From: Vibrio sp. HB236076
GTDB lineage: Bacteria > Pseudomonadota > Gammaproteobacteria > Enterobacterales > Vibrionaceae
Assembly: GCF_040957575.1 (NCBI RefSeq)
Contig: NZ_CP162601.1
Location: forward strand, 682,001-746,000
Length of the DNA: 64,000 bases
Reading direction: 5' to 3'
The position numbers and the translations under genes are program-made. The notes below the pieces were generated by a model that was not told the DNA's origin, made no database searches, and saw only the letters and a program-made list of their open reading frames with translations. Below, one piece after another: positions 1-8,475 of the stretch; position 1 is the first letter of the stretch, and each line of letters opens with the position of its first letter.

Positions 1-1022
1 GTCGCTTTTTGCGTTTTCATTAGCAGCGCAGCAACGATGAAGGAAACCGCGGTTGCAGCAGCGATAGAAAGCAATACGCCAACGATAGACGCCTTAGGAG
101 TCATCAAGAGTACCGCGAAGATAGAACCTGGAGACGCTGGAGACACAAGACCTGCGTTGAACATAGTCAGTGTGAATACGCCTGTCATACCACCAGCGAT
201 CGCCGCTAGGATAAGACGTGGGTTCATCAGAATGTATGGGAAGTAGATCTCGTGGATACCGCCCAAGAAGTGGATGATCGATGCACCACCAGCCGTTTGA
301 CGAGCAGTACCTTTACCAAACACCATGTAAGCCAACAAGATACCAAAACCAGGACCTGGGTTTGCTTCGATAAGGAAGAAGATCGATTGACCCATGTCAT
401 CAGCTTGTTGGATACCAAGCGGAGTGAAGATGCCGTGGTTGATGGCGTTGTTCAAGAAGAGAACTTTCGCTGGTTCAACAAAGATTGAAGTCAGAGGAAG
501 AAGACCAGCGCTGACTAGGACATCAACACCTGCAGCAAGGACGTTAGATAGGCCTTTGACAAATGGACCGATAACCATAAAGGCGATGATCGCACAGATC
601 ATACCAATGATACCGGCAGAGAAGTTGTTTACCAACATCTCAAAACCACTTTTTACTTTACCGTCAACTTTTTGGTCAAACGTTTTAATTGCCCAGCCAC
701 CAAGAGGACCGACAATCATTGCGCCCATGAACATTGGAATGTCAGTACCGACAATCACACCCATGGTCGTGATAGCACCGACAACGGCGCCGCGTTCGCC
801 ACCGATTAATTTACCACCGGTGTAACCGATGAGTAATGGCAGCAAGTAAGTGATCATTGGACCAACGAGTTTTGACAAAGTCTCGTTAGGAATCCAACCT
901 GTTGGAATAAATAGTGCGGTGATAAATCCCCATGCAATAAAGGCGCCGATATTCGGCATGACCATATTGGAGAGGAAGCGGCCAAAGTTTTGCACTTTGA
1001 TCTTAGCTTCTGGTGAAATCAT
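1..1022 (-). CDS. mtlA: PTS mannitol transporter subunit EIICBA, N-terminal part (runs off the window)
   Basis: This gene is cut by the left edge; the first 340 codons are visible. The protein begins [20 protein letters not shown] and continues through [31 protein letters not shown] and [15 protein letters not shown], which are typical of the EIIC membrane domain of MtlA. It would import mannitol across the inner membrane and phosphorylate it to mannitol 1-phosphate using the PTS phosphorelay. The glycine/alanine-rich segments are the membrane spans, and the conserved [15 protein letters not shown] segment is present. The EIIB and EIIA domains and the expected downstream mtlD and mtlR lie outside the window. 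The start at 1022 is the recognisable MtlA N-terminus. A long leader with CRP-type sites precedes it. Confidence 0.95.
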   Translation of the reverse strand, partial: MISPEAKIKVQNFGRFLSNMVMPNIGAFIAWGFITALFIPTGWIPNETLSKLVGPMITYLLPLLIGYTGGKLIGGERGAVVGAITTMGVIVGTDIPMFMGAMIVGPLGGWAIKTFDQKVDGKVKSGFEMLVNNFSAGIIGMICAIIAFMVIGPFVKGLSNVLAAGVDVLVSAGLLPLTSIFVEPAKVLFLNNAINHGIFTPLGIQQADDMGQSIFFLIEANPGPGFGILLAYMVFGKGTARQTAGGASIIHFLGGIHEIYFPYILMNPRLILAAIAGGMTGVFTLTMFNAGLVSPASPGSIFAVLLMTPKASIVGVLLSIAAATAVSFIVAALLMKTQKA

Positions 1023-1430
1023 GCTTGTTCCCCGTTTTGATGTTCAATGGTTTACGTTGGTTGACTCAGGTGAGTCTTTATTGGTTTGAGTGAAATTTAG
1101 CACAGTCGGCGCAAGTTTAAAGGGATGAGAAATTTTTGTGATCAATCGTCTAATAAAGAAGCACTATTTCGGCAGTTTAGTGATCTGTGTCTCAAAAATG
1201 GAGGTAATTATGATACAAAAAGGCGTCACTTTATAAGTCAAGGTGTACTTTATTGATTCGAATCACACAAATACCAATTTTTCTTTGTTTATTTGTGTGA
1301 TTTTGCTCACTTAACAGGCGCTTTGGAGCTTGGTGAAATTCTAAAAATGTGATCTATGTCACTTTTGGGGGGTGATTTCATCGCAGCCATTCGTCATTGT
1401 GTAATTTACGACCTCAATTTTGTAATTTTA
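1023..1430 (-). promoter_or_regulatory. Long mtlA leader/promoter region with two CRP-type sites
   Basis: No gene was found in these 408 bases. Two good matches to the CRP consensus (TGTGA-N6-TCACA) are present: TGTGA-N6-TCACT at 1296-1311 and again at 1348-1363, about 275 and 325 bases before the mtlA start. A perfect 12-base palindrome, TGATTCGAATCA, lies at about 1252-1265. CRP control is expected for a PTS sugar gene. The distance implies a 5' leader of perhaps 200 bases. In Vibrio cholerae the equivalent leader is overlapped by the antisense small RNA MtlS; whether it exists here cannot be decided by eye. Confidence 0.6.
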
Positions 1431-2741
1431 CTACATTTGATCTCGATCTCTATTTGGTTGATTTATTGAGCGGTTAGGGGCGGTTTGTTGACTAAAATCC
1501 AACCAAATACTGCGGCCTTGAGGATGCTTTTGCACTTGATAAGACCATTGTTGTTGGCGAATAATCCGCTCGGCGAGCTCGAGTCCTAAGCCAAAGCCCA
1601 ATTCCGCTTCCTTGGAAAGTTCACTTTGATTGTGGTTGACGATTTCGAGCTCAGAGCCCTGCTGTTTGATGAGTACGTGACCGCAGTGCGTGTGTTGAAA
1701 AGCGTTGCGAATTAAGTTGCTGATCACGATGCGCGCTAAGGTCTTGACACACAGGCAAGTATAAGGCGTGGTGATGATGTCGACGTGAACCGGTTTGTCT
1801 TTACTCAGGTAATCGAGTTCATGAGCGATTTGCGATACCAGCTTATCCAACTCGAGGGATTGAATGGGCAGCTTTTCGTTGGTGCGGCGATTGAGCCACA
1901 GCAAGGTTTCGCACAAGTCGGTCATGGTTAGCCCAGCGCGTTGGATGCGGTTTAATGCACTCTCTTGTTTGTCTTGAGTGTTGGGCAGTGCAATCATTTT
2001 TTTCATCAATTCGCTGTTGCTGCGCACCACAGCGATGGGGGTCCTGAGTTCATGACTGGCGTAGGACAAAAACTGTTGCTCGCGCTTTAATGAGTCTTGC
2101 ACTGTGGTCATACTGGCGATGATCAGCTCTGCTAAGGTGTTGAGTTCGGTATAGCGAAAGTCAGGGATATCGTCTTGTAAGTTCTCTTTGTTTAAGCTTT
2201 TGGTCCAATCCAGCATGCGTTCCATCGGCTTGGCAATGCGATGGAAAATAAAAAACAACATGATCACAAACAAGGTGATACCGATAAAGCCGATGCAGAT
2301 CAGTTGTCGATAAAACGTCGGTTTCTCCATGGTTTTATCGTTTTTGATGTCGTTAAACTCTCGGGTGATATAAATGGTTTGATTTTTTGGCGTGTCATAA
2401 CGAGCAATAATGATGACCCGATTTGGAGGCGTAAACCAAAATGGCCAAGTGTCAGACCATTTGTTCAATTGTGATGACGACTGGGGGCGCTCGACATTTT
2501 CTGAGATGGCACTTGGGATATCTTCCCAGTTTCTGTATAGGTTATAGCCCAACACATTGGCTTGTTTGCGTTCTGCCATGTCGGTGTTTTTGGCAATGTC
2601 GATCATGGCATAGCGAATGGCCCGATCCATGCCGTCGATGTAATAGCTGCCACTGATGGTGGTCAAACTGGCGATGGTAATGATCCCCATTAGGATCATG
2701 GCGCAAAAAAGATAAATCTTAACACTGCGGCGAATTTTCAT
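1431..2741 (-). CDS. Sensor histidine kinase of a two-component system
   Basis: This is a membrane histidine kinase of 436 residues. A transmembrane segment lies at about residues 8-30, a periplasmic sensor region at about 31-145, and a second transmembrane segment at about 146-168. A HAMP-like linker follows, then the H-box SHELRTPIAVVRSN with the phospho-accepting His230. The ATP-binding domain shows an N-box (NLIRNAFQHT) and a G-box (GFGLGLELAERII). It would autophosphorylate and pass phosphate to the response regulator encoded immediately upstream; the two genes are one base apart and co-transcribed. The signal sensed is not evident. It could belong to one of the named Vibrio systems such as CarRS/VprAB, but I cannot place it. 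Confidence 0.9.
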   Translation of the reverse strand: MKIRRSVKIYLFCAMILMGIITIASLTTISGSYYIDGMDRAIRYAMIDIAKNTDMAERKQANVLGYNLYRNWEDIPSAISENVERPQSSSQLNKWSDTWPFWFTPPNRVIIIARYDTPKNQTIYITREFNDIKNDKTMEKPTFYRQLICIGFIGITLFVIMLFFIFHRIAKPMERMLDWTKSLNKENLQDDIPDFRYTELNTLAELIIASMTTVQDSLKREQQFLSYASHELRTPIAVVRSNSELMKKMIALPNTQDKQESALNRIQRAGLTMTDLCETLLWLNRRTNEKLPIQSLELDKLVSQIAHELDYLSKDKPVHVDIITTPYTCLCVKTLARIVISNLIRNAFQHTHCGHVLIKQQGSELEIVNHNQSELSKEAELGFGLGLELAERIIRQQQWSYQVQKHPQGRSIWLDFSQQTAPNRSINQPNRDRDQM

Positions 2742-2742
2742 A

Positions 2743-3411
2743 TTAGCTCTCTTCGCGAAGCACGAAGCCTTGACCCGCGACAGTGTGAAGTAGGGCAGGG
2801 CCGTGGGCGTTAATTTGTTTTCTCAAGTTGTAGATGTGGACTTTTAAGCTGTTGCTATCGGGTTGCTCCTCGCCCCAGACGCCATTGATCAAGGTCTCGC
2901 GGGTGACACAACTTGGTGAGGCACGCATCAAAATCTCCAGTAATTGACTGGCAATCGGCGAGAGTTTTAAGCGCCCTTCGCCGCGCGTCACCTCGCCTAG
3001 AGTGAGATCAAAGATCAAATCGGCGACTTGCAGTTTGGTGACTTGCCCGCTGCGCCTTTTAGACAACGCTTTAAGACGCGCGACTAATTCTTCCATATCA
3101 AAGGGTTTGACCAGGTAGTCGTCGGCGCCTTTATCAAAGCCGTTGAGTTTGTCTTCGAGGGTGTCTTTGGCGGTCAGCATTAAAATGGGCGTGGCGATCC
3201 CTTGGCTTCGCAAACGCTCACACACGCTCAGCCCCTGTAAACCCGGTAAATTGAGGTCGAGAATCATCACTTGGTAATCCTGACTCTGACCTAAGTTTAA
3301 GCCGACCAGCCCATCGGCGGCAAAATCGCATTCGATGTCTTCTAGAGCTAAATAGTCGATTAATGTTGAGGCCAGATCGATGTCGTCTTCGACCAAAAGC
3401 GCTTTTAACAT
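2743..3411 (-). CDS. OmpR/PhoB-family response regulator
   Basis: The protein has 222 residues. The receiver domain (about 1-115) has the acidic pair near residues 8-10, the phospho-acceptor Asp52 in MILDLNLPG and the conserved Lys in LVKPFD. The C-terminal winged-helix DNA-binding domain (about 125-220) contains LSPIASQLLEILM and SNSLKVHIYNLRKQI, typical of the OmpR/PhoB class. It is the first gene of a two-gene operon with the histidine kinase downstream and should be that kinase's partner. Target genes are unknown; the nearby olsF is a possible but unsupported target. Confidence 0.93.
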   Translation of the reverse strand: MLKALLVEDDIDLASTLIDYLALEDIECDFAADGLVGLNLGQSQDYQVMILDLNLPGLQGLSVCERLRSQGIATPILMLTAKDTLEDKLNGFDKGADDYLVKPFDMEELVARLKALSKRRSGQVTKLQVADLIFDLTLGEVTRGEGRLKLSPIASQLLEILMRASPSCVTRETLINGVWGEEQPDSNSLKVHIYNLRKQINAHGPALLHTVAGQGFVLREES

Positions 3412-3558
3412 GCGGGTGTCTCACTTGTGGTTGGGAACAAAAATCGCCATCGGTGGCGAAAGGCGCAGTGTATCGCAATACGTCGGTTTATTTCTCGAAC
3501 AGTGTTTGATTTTTGGTGACTGAATGTCGGCTCACACGTCAACGGGGCGTGGATAAAA

Positions 3559-3585
3559 AAACCATTGGTATTGCACCAATGGTTT
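3559..3585 (-). terminator. Rho-independent terminator downstream of olsF
   Basis: An 11-base perfect stem AAACCATTGGT/ACCAATGGTTT with a 5-base loop is followed on the minus strand by a run of T. It lies between the olsF stop codon and the response-regulator gene, so it should end the olsF transcript. Confidence 0.85.
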
Positions 3586-3622
3586 AGGGTAATGGCTGAG
3601 TGGTTAACACGCGGTTAACAAC

Positions 3623-5380
3623 TCAGTCGATGGCGTGATATTGCAAATAGTGCTCGGCCGCTTCTAAGCCCATGTAGCGCGCGAGTGTTTTAACCGGGAC
3701 GTCGGTTAAATCGACCATGATCAGGCCATCGAGGGCATCATTAAAGTCGGGGTCGACGTTAAAAGAGACAATTTTTCCATTGAGCCCTAGGTATTGGCGC
3801 AATAGAACCGGTACCCCTTTGCCGTTGTCCATGCGAGAGAGCACGCGTGACAGCAGTTGCAAATCGCCAAGCGCCGTGAGCATGCCGGTGTTCCAGTGAC
3901 GGGTGTCTGGTAAGGGGTTAGACGGCAATACGTATTCGGCGCTTTGATCGTCGTAGTAGTGCAGGGTCATGGATTGAGCCAATAATTGACGCGCTTCTAA
4001 GCTGTAGTCATTACTGATACTGACCGGCCCAAATAAATGGGTGTAATCGGGGTGTCGAGCCACGAAAGTTGCAATGCCTTTCCAGAGTAATAGCAGGGCA
4101 CTCATGCTTTTTTGGTATTCTTTTGCCACCACGGAGCGGCCCATTTCAATCGACTTGCCCATGGTATTTAAAAAGCGCTCGTCGTAGTGAAATAAGGTGC
4201 GCGAATACAAGCCTTTCACGCCTTTTTGGCTGAGGATTTGATCGACCAATCCCAACCGGTATGCGCCAACAAATCGCTGCGCTTCGCGGTCCCAAACAAA
4301 GAGGTGGTAATAATCGTGATCAAAATCGTCCATGTCGAGGGCTAAGCCGGTGCCTTCGCCCACATCGCGAAAGTTGATTTCGCGCTGGCGAGCGATTTCG
4401 TGAATCATAGAAGGCAGTTGATCGCTGGTGGCACAGTAAACGTCAAACTCGCCACTTGACACCATGTGTGCTTCGCGAGGCAGTGATTGAATGTCTTGCA
4501 ACAAGGCGGTCAACGGCAAAGGGTCGGCAATCGGCAACGCTTGACTTTGATCCCCAGAAGTCGCTAGAGCAGGTGGTTGGGTGTACTTTTGCATCAAATA
4601 GGTATTGAGACGCAGATAACTGACTAACTGTTGGTCGTCGAGTTTGTTGAGCTCTTTGTATTTGATGGTTTCGCCAATGGCTAATTCAATCGTTTGCTGG
4701 CCTTTGTTAAGCAATTCACGCCCGAGCATTAAAGTGCGTAATAAAGGGTGGATTTTTCCCGCCATATAAAAGCGTTGTGAATTGTGGCCGTTGATGAAGA
4801 CCGGGACCGCTTGCGCTTTGTTTTTGCGGATCAGGCTGCTGACCGAGCGGCTCCACTCTTTGTCTTCTAGGCGTTTTTCTTTGCGGTTGACTAATTGAGA
4901 CACTTCGCCGGCGGGAAACATGAGCAGCAAGCCGCCTTCTGCCAGGTGCTTGTTGGCTTGGCGCAGCGCTTTTAGGTTGGCTTTTGCCGCATTTTGCCCT
5001 TCAAAGACATCGACACCAATGAATAATTGGTCGAGCTCAGGAACCGTTTTGAGGTATTGGTTAGCTAAAATTTGCACATCAGGGCGAATCATCAATAGGA
5101 TTTCGGCTAAGATCACCCCTTCAACACAGCCCAGTGGGTGGTTGGCCATCACCACGGTGGCCCCGTGTTTGGGGATGGAATCAACCGCACCGCGAACGAC
5201 TTGATAATCGATGTTCAGCACACTTAGGGTGTAGCGCAAAAATTCTTCCGTGCTGCAGTTGGCAGGGCGAGTTTGATAAAACGTATCCAGTTTGCTCAGT
5301 CCCGTCGCCCACTCTGCGATGTTTTCACCGACCCCAAAAGGCGTTTTTCGGGGCAGTCTGAATGGCGATTTCTGTTCCAT
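3623..5380 (-). CDS. olsF: OlsF-like bifunctional ornithine lipid synthase (PlsC-type plus GNAT-type acyltransferase)
   Basis: The predicted protein has 585 residues. The N-terminal half is a PlsC-type acyltransferase, with NHPLGCVEG as the acyl-binding/catalytic block (His81) and FPAGEVS as the glycerol-phosphate-type motif. The C-terminal half resembles the GNAT/hemolysin-type N-acyltransferase of ornithine-lipid synthesis (DVGEGTGLALDMDDFD, EMGRSVVAKEYQ). This domain order is that of OlsF, described in Serratia, Flavobacterium and Vibrio, which makes phosphorus-free ornithine lipids. The open frame extends to a TTG at 5470, but I chose ATG 5380. It has a GAGG ribosome-binding site, and the TTG lies inside a PHO-box-like element. 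Either half alone could be misread as a hemolysin, the common older annotation. Confidence 0.78.
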   Translation of the reverse strand: MEQKSPFRLPRKTPFGVGENIAEWATGLSKLDTFYQTRPANCSTEEFLRYTLSVLNIDYQVVRGAVDSIPKHGATVVMANHPLGCVEGVILAEILLMIRPDVQILANQYLKTVPELDQLFIGVDVFEGQNAAKANLKALRQANKHLAEGGLLLMFPAGEVSQLVNRKEKRLEDKEWSRSVSSLIRKNKAQAVPVFINGHNSQRFYMAGKIHPLLRTLMLGRELLNKGQQTIELAIGETIKYKELNKLDDQQLVSYLRLNTYLMQKYTQPPALATSGDQSQALPIADPLPLTALLQDIQSLPREAHMVSSGEFDVYCATSDQLPSMIHEIARQREINFRDVGEGTGLALDMDDFDHDYYHLFVWDREAQRFVGAYRLGLVDQILSQKGVKGLYSRTLFHYDERFLNTMGKSIEMGRSVVAKEYQKSMSALLLLWKGIATFVARHPDYTHLFGPVSISNDYSLEARQLLAQSMTLHYYDDQSAEYVLPSNPLPDTRHWNTGMLTALGDLQLLSRVLSRMDNGKGVPVLLRQYLGLNGKIVSFNVDPDFNDALDGLIMVDLTDVPVKTLARYMGLEAAEHYLQYHAID

Positions 5381-5463
5381 ATAATTAGTTACCTCAATGA
5401 CCTCATGCTGTTGGATTGTAAGTGGCTCATGTGTCAGTTCCACGGCAGAAAAATGAGTTTCTA

Positions 5464-5481
5464 GTGACAAAAAGATGACGA
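5464..5481 (-). promoter_or_regulatory. PHO-box-like PhoB site upstream of olsF
   Basis: On the minus strand the sequence is TCGTCAT-CTTT-TTGTCAC. Two 7-base half-sites sit 11 bases apart, matching the CTGTCAT-N4-CTGTCAT layout of PhoB sites at GTCAT and TGTCA. It lies 84-101 bases upstream of the chosen olsF start. Ornithine lipids replace phospholipids when phosphate is scarce, so PhoB control makes biological sense. A correctly placed -10 element is not obvious. Confidence 0.5.
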
Positions 5482-5624
5482 TTTGATGTCGTTATTCTAT
5501 TGAAAAGTAAATCGCATCCGGCCTCAAGAAGCGGTGACATTTTGTACACACAATTCACCAAAACTTGTAAGTGTCTTTACAAAGACCTGTTAATGTAAGA
5601 AAAAATTTCAACATGGAGAGAGAA

Positions 5625-6614
5625 ATGTCTGCTTTGATATCCATCGTTGTGCCTTGTTTTAATGAAAGTGAAGTGATTGATCAAACCGTGAGTGAGTTAC
5701 TGGCTTTTGGCAGCCACATGCGCGGTTATCAGTTTGAATTTGTTTTCGTCAATGACGGCAGCAGTGATGACACGGAAAGTAAATTGTTAGCGCATAGCCA
5801 GGCCCATGATGCCATTCGAGTGATTTCTTTTTCGCGTAACTTTGGTCATCAAGTGGCGGTGAGCGCCGGAATCGATGCCAGTTTAGGCGAGGCGGTGGTC
5901 TTGATTGATGCCGATCTGCAAGACCCGCCAGCGGTGATCGAGCAAATGATAGAAAAGTGGCAAGCCGGTTACGATGTGGTGTACGGCACACGCGAAAGTC
6001 GCGAGGGCGAATCGGGCTTTAAACGTTGGTCGGCCAAAGCGTTTTATCGGGTACTTAACCGGTTATCGGAAGTGCCTATCCCACTCGATACTGGGGATTT
6101 TCGCTTAATGGATCGCGAGGTGGTCGAGCAGCTAAAAGCCATGCCGGAGAAATCGCGATTTATTCGCGGTATGGTCAGCTGGGTGGGCTTTAATCAAACT
6201 TCGGTGAGTTATCAGCGTGCCCCTCGTTTTGCTGGTGAGACCAAATACCCACTGAAGAAAATGATTAAATTCGCCCTCGATGGCATTTTGTCTTTTTCTG
6301 TTAAACCGCTGAAAATCTCGATTGCCCTTGGGTTTATGAGCTCAGGTATCGCCTTTGTGATGTTGATTTATTCGGTGATCAATCGCTTGATCTCTGATCA
6401 CTGGGTCTCAGGCTGGACATCGCTGTTGGTGTCTGTGCTGTTCATGGGCGGAGTGCAGCTGATTTCGATTGGGATCCTAGGCGAATACGTGGCCAGGATT
6501 TACAAGCAATCACAAGGCCGGCCCTTGTACATTGTTAAAAAGACGCCCGGTGAGTCTGGCCGTGATAAGAACCACAGTCCCTGTGATTCAGAGTTAAGCG
6601 ATCGCCATGAGTAA
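5625..6614 (+). CDS. gtrB: GtrB-type bactoprenol glucosyltransferase (GT2)
   Basis: The protein has 329 residues. A GT2 domain (about 1-220) shows SIVVPCFNES, FVFVNDGSSDDT (nucleotide binding) and LIDADLQDPP (the DxD-like motif). Two C-terminal transmembrane helices follow (about 230-285), then QLISIGILGEYVARIYKQ, a signature of DPM1/GtrB proteins. It would transfer glucose from UDP-glucose to undecaprenyl phosphate on the cytoplasmic side. I set the start at 5625 because GGAGAG lies just upstream; the frame is open back to 5571. It is the first gene of a three-gene cluster, and its stop overlaps the start of the GtrA-like gene by 8 bases. Confidence 0.87.
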   Translation: MSALISIVVPCFNESEVIDQTVSELLAFGSHMRGYQFEFVFVNDGSSDDTESKLLAHSQAHDAIRVISFSRNFGHQVAVSAGIDASLGEAVVLIDADLQDPPAVIEQMIEKWQAGYDVVYGTRESREGESGFKRWSAKAFYRVLNRLSEVPIPLDTGDFRLMDREVVEQLKAMPEKSRFIRGMVSWVGFNQTSVSYQRAPRFAGETKYPLKKMIKFALDGILSFSVKPLKISIALGFMSSGIAFVMLIYSVINRLISDHWVSGWTSLLVSVLFMGGVQLISIGILGEYVARIYKQSQGRPLYIVKKTPGESGRDKNHSPCDSELSDRHE

Positions 6615-7077
6615 CGCAAAATGGCCCGCTCACGCCAACCAGAGCAGTAAGGCGGAGAGTGATAGGGAAGAAAAGCACCCCGATGCCAAGGCCGAGCAGA
6701 AAAAAGCCGATTGGTTGCCATGGGGGCAAGTGCTGCGTTTTGCGATGGTTGGCGCGATCAACAGTTCCGTGAGCTATGTGAGCTTTGTTTTGTTGCACTG
6801 GTGGTTGGGGCTTTATCTATTGGCTTCGGTGGCGGCGTACGGCATTGGGGTTATGGTGAGCTTTTTTCTCAATCGCCATTTTGTCTTCCAAGCGCAAAAA
6901 CGCGCCGGGCAGGTTGGGGCGTTTATTGCGGTGAATGGCACCTCGTTATTGATCAGTACCGCATTGCTTTACGTTTTGGTCGATGGGGTGGGTATCAATG
7001 TCTATGTTGGACAAGGCGTTGCCATGCTTAGCTCAATGACAGTGAATTATTTGGGCTACCGAATGGTGTTTCGCTAA
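6607..7077 (+). CDS. gtrA: GtrA-family membrane protein (putative lipid-linked glucose flippase)
   Basis: This is a 156-residue protein with a charged, lysine/glutamate-rich N-terminal extension of about 40 residues. It is followed by four hydrophobic segments typical of GtrA (PF04138): RFAMVGAINSSVSYVSFVLL, a second span ending FFLNRHFVF, and two more before the MTVNYLGYRMVFR end. GtrA proteins are proposed to flip bactoprenol-linked glucose to the periplasm. It overlaps gtrB by 8 bases and precedes the third cluster gene by 9. The extension is longer than in the phage GtrA proteins I know; a shorter start inside it cannot be excluded. Confidence 0.85.
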   Translation: MSNAKWPAHANQSSKAESDREEKHPDAKAEQKKADWLPWGQVLRFAMVGAINSSVSYVSFVLLHWWLGLYLLASVAAYGIGVMVSFFLNRHFVFQAQKRAGQVGAFIAVNGTSLLISTALLYVLVDGVGINVYVGQGVAMLSSMTVNYLGYRMVFR

Positions 7078-7086
7078 GGAGAGACG

Positions 7087-8475
7087 ATGAATCAAGTATG
7101 TCAGTCTTGGGCTTTACGTTGGTCTAAACTGCAAGGCGAGCAAAAAATGCACGGCTTGTATTGGGGGGTTACTGTACTGGTGGCCGTGCTGAGCGGGTAT
7201 AACCTACACATCTCTTTGATTGAAAATGTCGCCCACGATGCGCTCAGTTACATGCCGAGCTACACCGAGAAGTTTATCTCAGAAGGGCGTTGGATTAACT
7301 TTGCCTTGTTTGAGGGGCTCAAACGCATGCCTCCGGATCTGGCCGCGCTACTGAGCAACGCGTTTTTGTTTGTCTTTAGCTTTGTCGTTGCCCATCGCTT
7401 TCGTCCGGTGTTGTGGTCTTCTGTGTTGTTTGCTCTGGTGGCGTTAAACATCCCTTATTTTACCATGCTGTTTAAATGGCCAATGACCTTAGTGCCGGGG
7501 ACCTTGATGATGGCGCTGTTTGCTTTATTGAGCAATAAGATGTCCCGTACGGTCTTGTTACTGACGGCTGGGGTACTGTTTTTTGCAACCTATCCGGCGT
7601 TTTACTTTTTAATGCCCTTGCTGTTTGTTGGCCCACTGCAGCGCGCCTCTTGGCCAGAGCTGTTGCGGTTTGTCGCGGTGTGGATTGCCGGTTATGTGTT
7701 GGGGTATGGCGTGTCACAAGCTTCGGTGTATTTGTACACCACTCTTGCCACTGACCATGGGCATTGGATTGAGTTTGCCCAATGGCGAAAGTCGACCCCG
7801 ATGCACGATGTGGCTTCTCTGTGGCAAAACGTATTGAAAAGCAGTGGTAATTTTGAACGCAATGCCCGTTATATTGCCGATCTCAGTGGGTGGTTTTACT
7901 TGCCGGTGTTGGCGGTAATGCTTTGGGCTTTGGGTCAAGAGTTCAAGTATTGTGTACTGGTGTTTATGGTGATTTTTTCTATTTACGCCAGTGTTCTTGT
8001 CTTAGGGGTGAACGTGCCGTTGCGCTCTGGGATCACCTTACCCTTAGGGTTGATGATGTTTGCTTTGTTGGTTAAGACCGACTGGGCTCGCGGCGCTTTA
8101 CTGCTGTGTTTGTGCGTGCCCTTTGCCTACAAAATGCATGACTACAATTTTGGCTATAACCATAAGCGCATTTACATGGCTCAGTTGTTTAACGCCAATG
8201 ATGCACGTCATTACCTCAAGCAACCCCAGCAATTTAAGCGTATTGTCGTCACCCTTGATGAACGAAAAATGAGTGATTATTTTTATGATTTGACTCGCTC
8301 AAGAACCTTTATTAATCGCCACAATTTACGCGAGCACTACATCAAGCCGTTTTTGTATAAAAACGGGTGGGGATTTGATCAGATCCAAGTGAAAAATATC
8401 AAACGGCCTGAGACCCCAGTCGGTAAAGCCAAGGTGCAAAAACAAGGCAATACTTTGTTGATGACATTGGAATAA
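7087..8475 (+). CDS. GtrII-like polytopic glucosyltransferase, third gene of the gtr cluster
   Basis: This 462-residue protein has about ten hydrophobic segments and a hydrophilic tail of about 90 residues. After the first span, an acidic and aromatic loop with HDALSYMPSYTEKFISEGRW resembles the periplasmic loop of GtrII-type type-specific glucosyltransferases (PF14264). Together with GtrB and GtrA it would add glucose to a surface polysaccharide, as in phage-encoded O-antigen conversion clusters. A start codon follows the GGAGA ribosome-binding site. The stop codon abuts the convergent LysR gene with no space between them. The acceptor polysaccharide is unknown and no LPS genes are nearby. 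Confidence 0.62.
   Translation: MNQVCQSWALRWSKLQGEQKMHGLYWGVTVLVAVLSGYNLHISLIENVAHDALSYMPSYTEKFISEGRWINFALFEGLKRMPPDLAALLSNAFLFVFSFVVAHRFRPVLWSSVLFALVALNIPYFTMLFKWPMTLVPGTLMMALFALLSNKMSRTVLLLTAGVLFFATYPAFYFLMPLLFVGPLQRASWPELLRFVAVWIAGYVLGYGVSQASVYLYTTLATDHGHWIEFAQWRKSTPMHDVASLWQNVLKSSGNFERNARYIADLSGWFYLPVLAVMLWALGQEFKYCVLVFMVIFSIYASVLVLGVNVPLRSGITLPLGLMMFALLVKTDWARGALLLCLCVPFAYKMHDYNFGYNHKRIYMAQLFNANDARHYLKQPQQFKRIVVTLDERKMSDYFYDLTRSRTFINRHNLREHYIKPFLYKNGWGFDQIQVKNIKRPETPVGKAKVQKQGNTLLMTLE

Noticed and set aside
394..825. 143-codon frame on the plus strand within mtlA
   Set aside because: It lies antisense to the clearly recognisable MtlA reading frame.
3623..5470. TTG start at 5470 for olsF
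   Set aside because: It has no ribosome-binding site and lies within the PHO-box-like element; ATG 5380 has GAGG upstream.
5625..8475. Prophage carrying the gtr cluster
   Set aside because: No integrase, capsid or lysis genes flank it, and both neighbours are ordinary chromosomal genes.
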